This document shows, one piece after another, positions 5,420-5,626 of a stretch of 5,626 bases of DNA. Location of the stretch: positions 1 to 5,626 of the forward strand of contig RFJM01000178.1 in the NCBI GenBank assembly GCA_003694905.1, written 5' to 3'. This DNA is from Caldilineae bacterium. Lineage in GTDB: Bacteria; Chloroflexota; Anaerolineae; J102. The position numbers and the translations under genes are program-made. The notes under the pieces are model-generated. The model was not told the DNA's origin. It saw only the letters and a list, made by a program, of their open reading frames with translations, and ran no database searches. Each line of letters begins with the position of its first letter. Within the stretch, counting starts at the first letter, position 1.

Positions 5420-5626
5420 GGCTACGGCTAATCCTCATCTTGCTGGCTTTGCTGCTGCCGACCGCCTGCAGTCAGACTGCCGCGAGCACCCGCCCTGCCG
5501 ACGCCGGGGATGAGACCTCCGCTCCGGCCGATGCCATCGTTGCCGTGTCCCTGAGACCGGCCGCCACGATCCTGGCCTCGACTGCCGTCGAGCTGATTCC
5601 CCCCACCGCCACGCCTGTCCCAACCC
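5416..5626 (+). CDS. Putative lipoprotein, N-terminal part (runs off right edge)
   Basis: From GTG at 5416 the frame is open for 70 codons to the window edge. Residues 2-17 form a short, strongly hydrophobic signal peptide (MRLRLILIL, then a Leu-rich core) ending in P15-T16-A17-C18. Cys18 is the likely lipidation site, although Pro at -3 makes the lipobox atypical (Leu is at -4). The exported part begins with an Ala/Thr/Asp-rich stretch, then ADAIVAVSLRPAATILAS, and reaches a PPTATPVPT linker typical of surface proteins in Chloroflexota. The true domain lies beyond the window. Because it is translationally coupled to a BaeS-like kinase and such linkers precede HlyD-type efflux adaptors in this phylum, an efflux adaptor is one guess, held weakly. 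A plain substrate-binding or stress lipoprotein fits equally. Confidence 0.78.
   Translation, partial: MRLRLILILLALLLPTACSQTAASTRPADAGDETSAPADAIVAVSLRPAATILASTAVELIPPTATPVPT

Overview
The window (about 60% G+C by eye) looks like part of a chromosome from a Chloroflexota-type bacterium, possibly Anaerolineae or Caldilineae. This is inferred from the protein style: LAAC-type lipoproteins with Ala/Thr/Pro-rich linkers, a lipoprotein-anchored HtrA protease, and a BaeS-like kinase. No rRNA or other phylogenetic marker is present, so the lineage is tentative. I see no mobile element, tRNA, rRNA or CRISPR array.

Layout. Positions 1-115 hold the start of a lipoprotein gene on the minus strand, which runs off the left edge. 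A 312-base divergent intergenic region follows, with GC-rich dyads and a -10-like box. Five complete plus-strand genes and one partial gene then run in series: (1) a secreted protein with three helical repeats and a Gly/His-rich tail (428-1198); (2) a lipoprotein HtrA-family serine protease with one PDZ domain (1320-2471), preceded by a perfect 28-bp palindrome; (3) a membrane-anchored YceI-like lipocalin-fold protein (2538-3302); (4) an OmpR/PhoB response regulator (3309-4007); (5) a HAMP sensor histidine kinase (4004-5419); (6) the start of another putative lipoprotein (5416 to the right edge).

Organisation. The last three genes are tightly coupled: ATGA joins regulator to kinase and GTGA joins kinase to lipoprotein. 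A good sigma70-type promoter lies inside the 3' end of the YceI-like gene, 16 bp spacer, and probably lets the two-component system be transcribed apart from the protease and YceI genes.

Function. Every non-regulatory product is exported or membrane-anchored, and the kinase has an extracytoplasmic sensor domain. The simplest reading is an envelope-associated locus in which a two-component system sits beside a protease, a lipid-binding-type protein and a lipoprotein. Membership of one regulon is inference. The individual families are known; the combination, the palindrome and the repeat protein are the parts most worth a second look.
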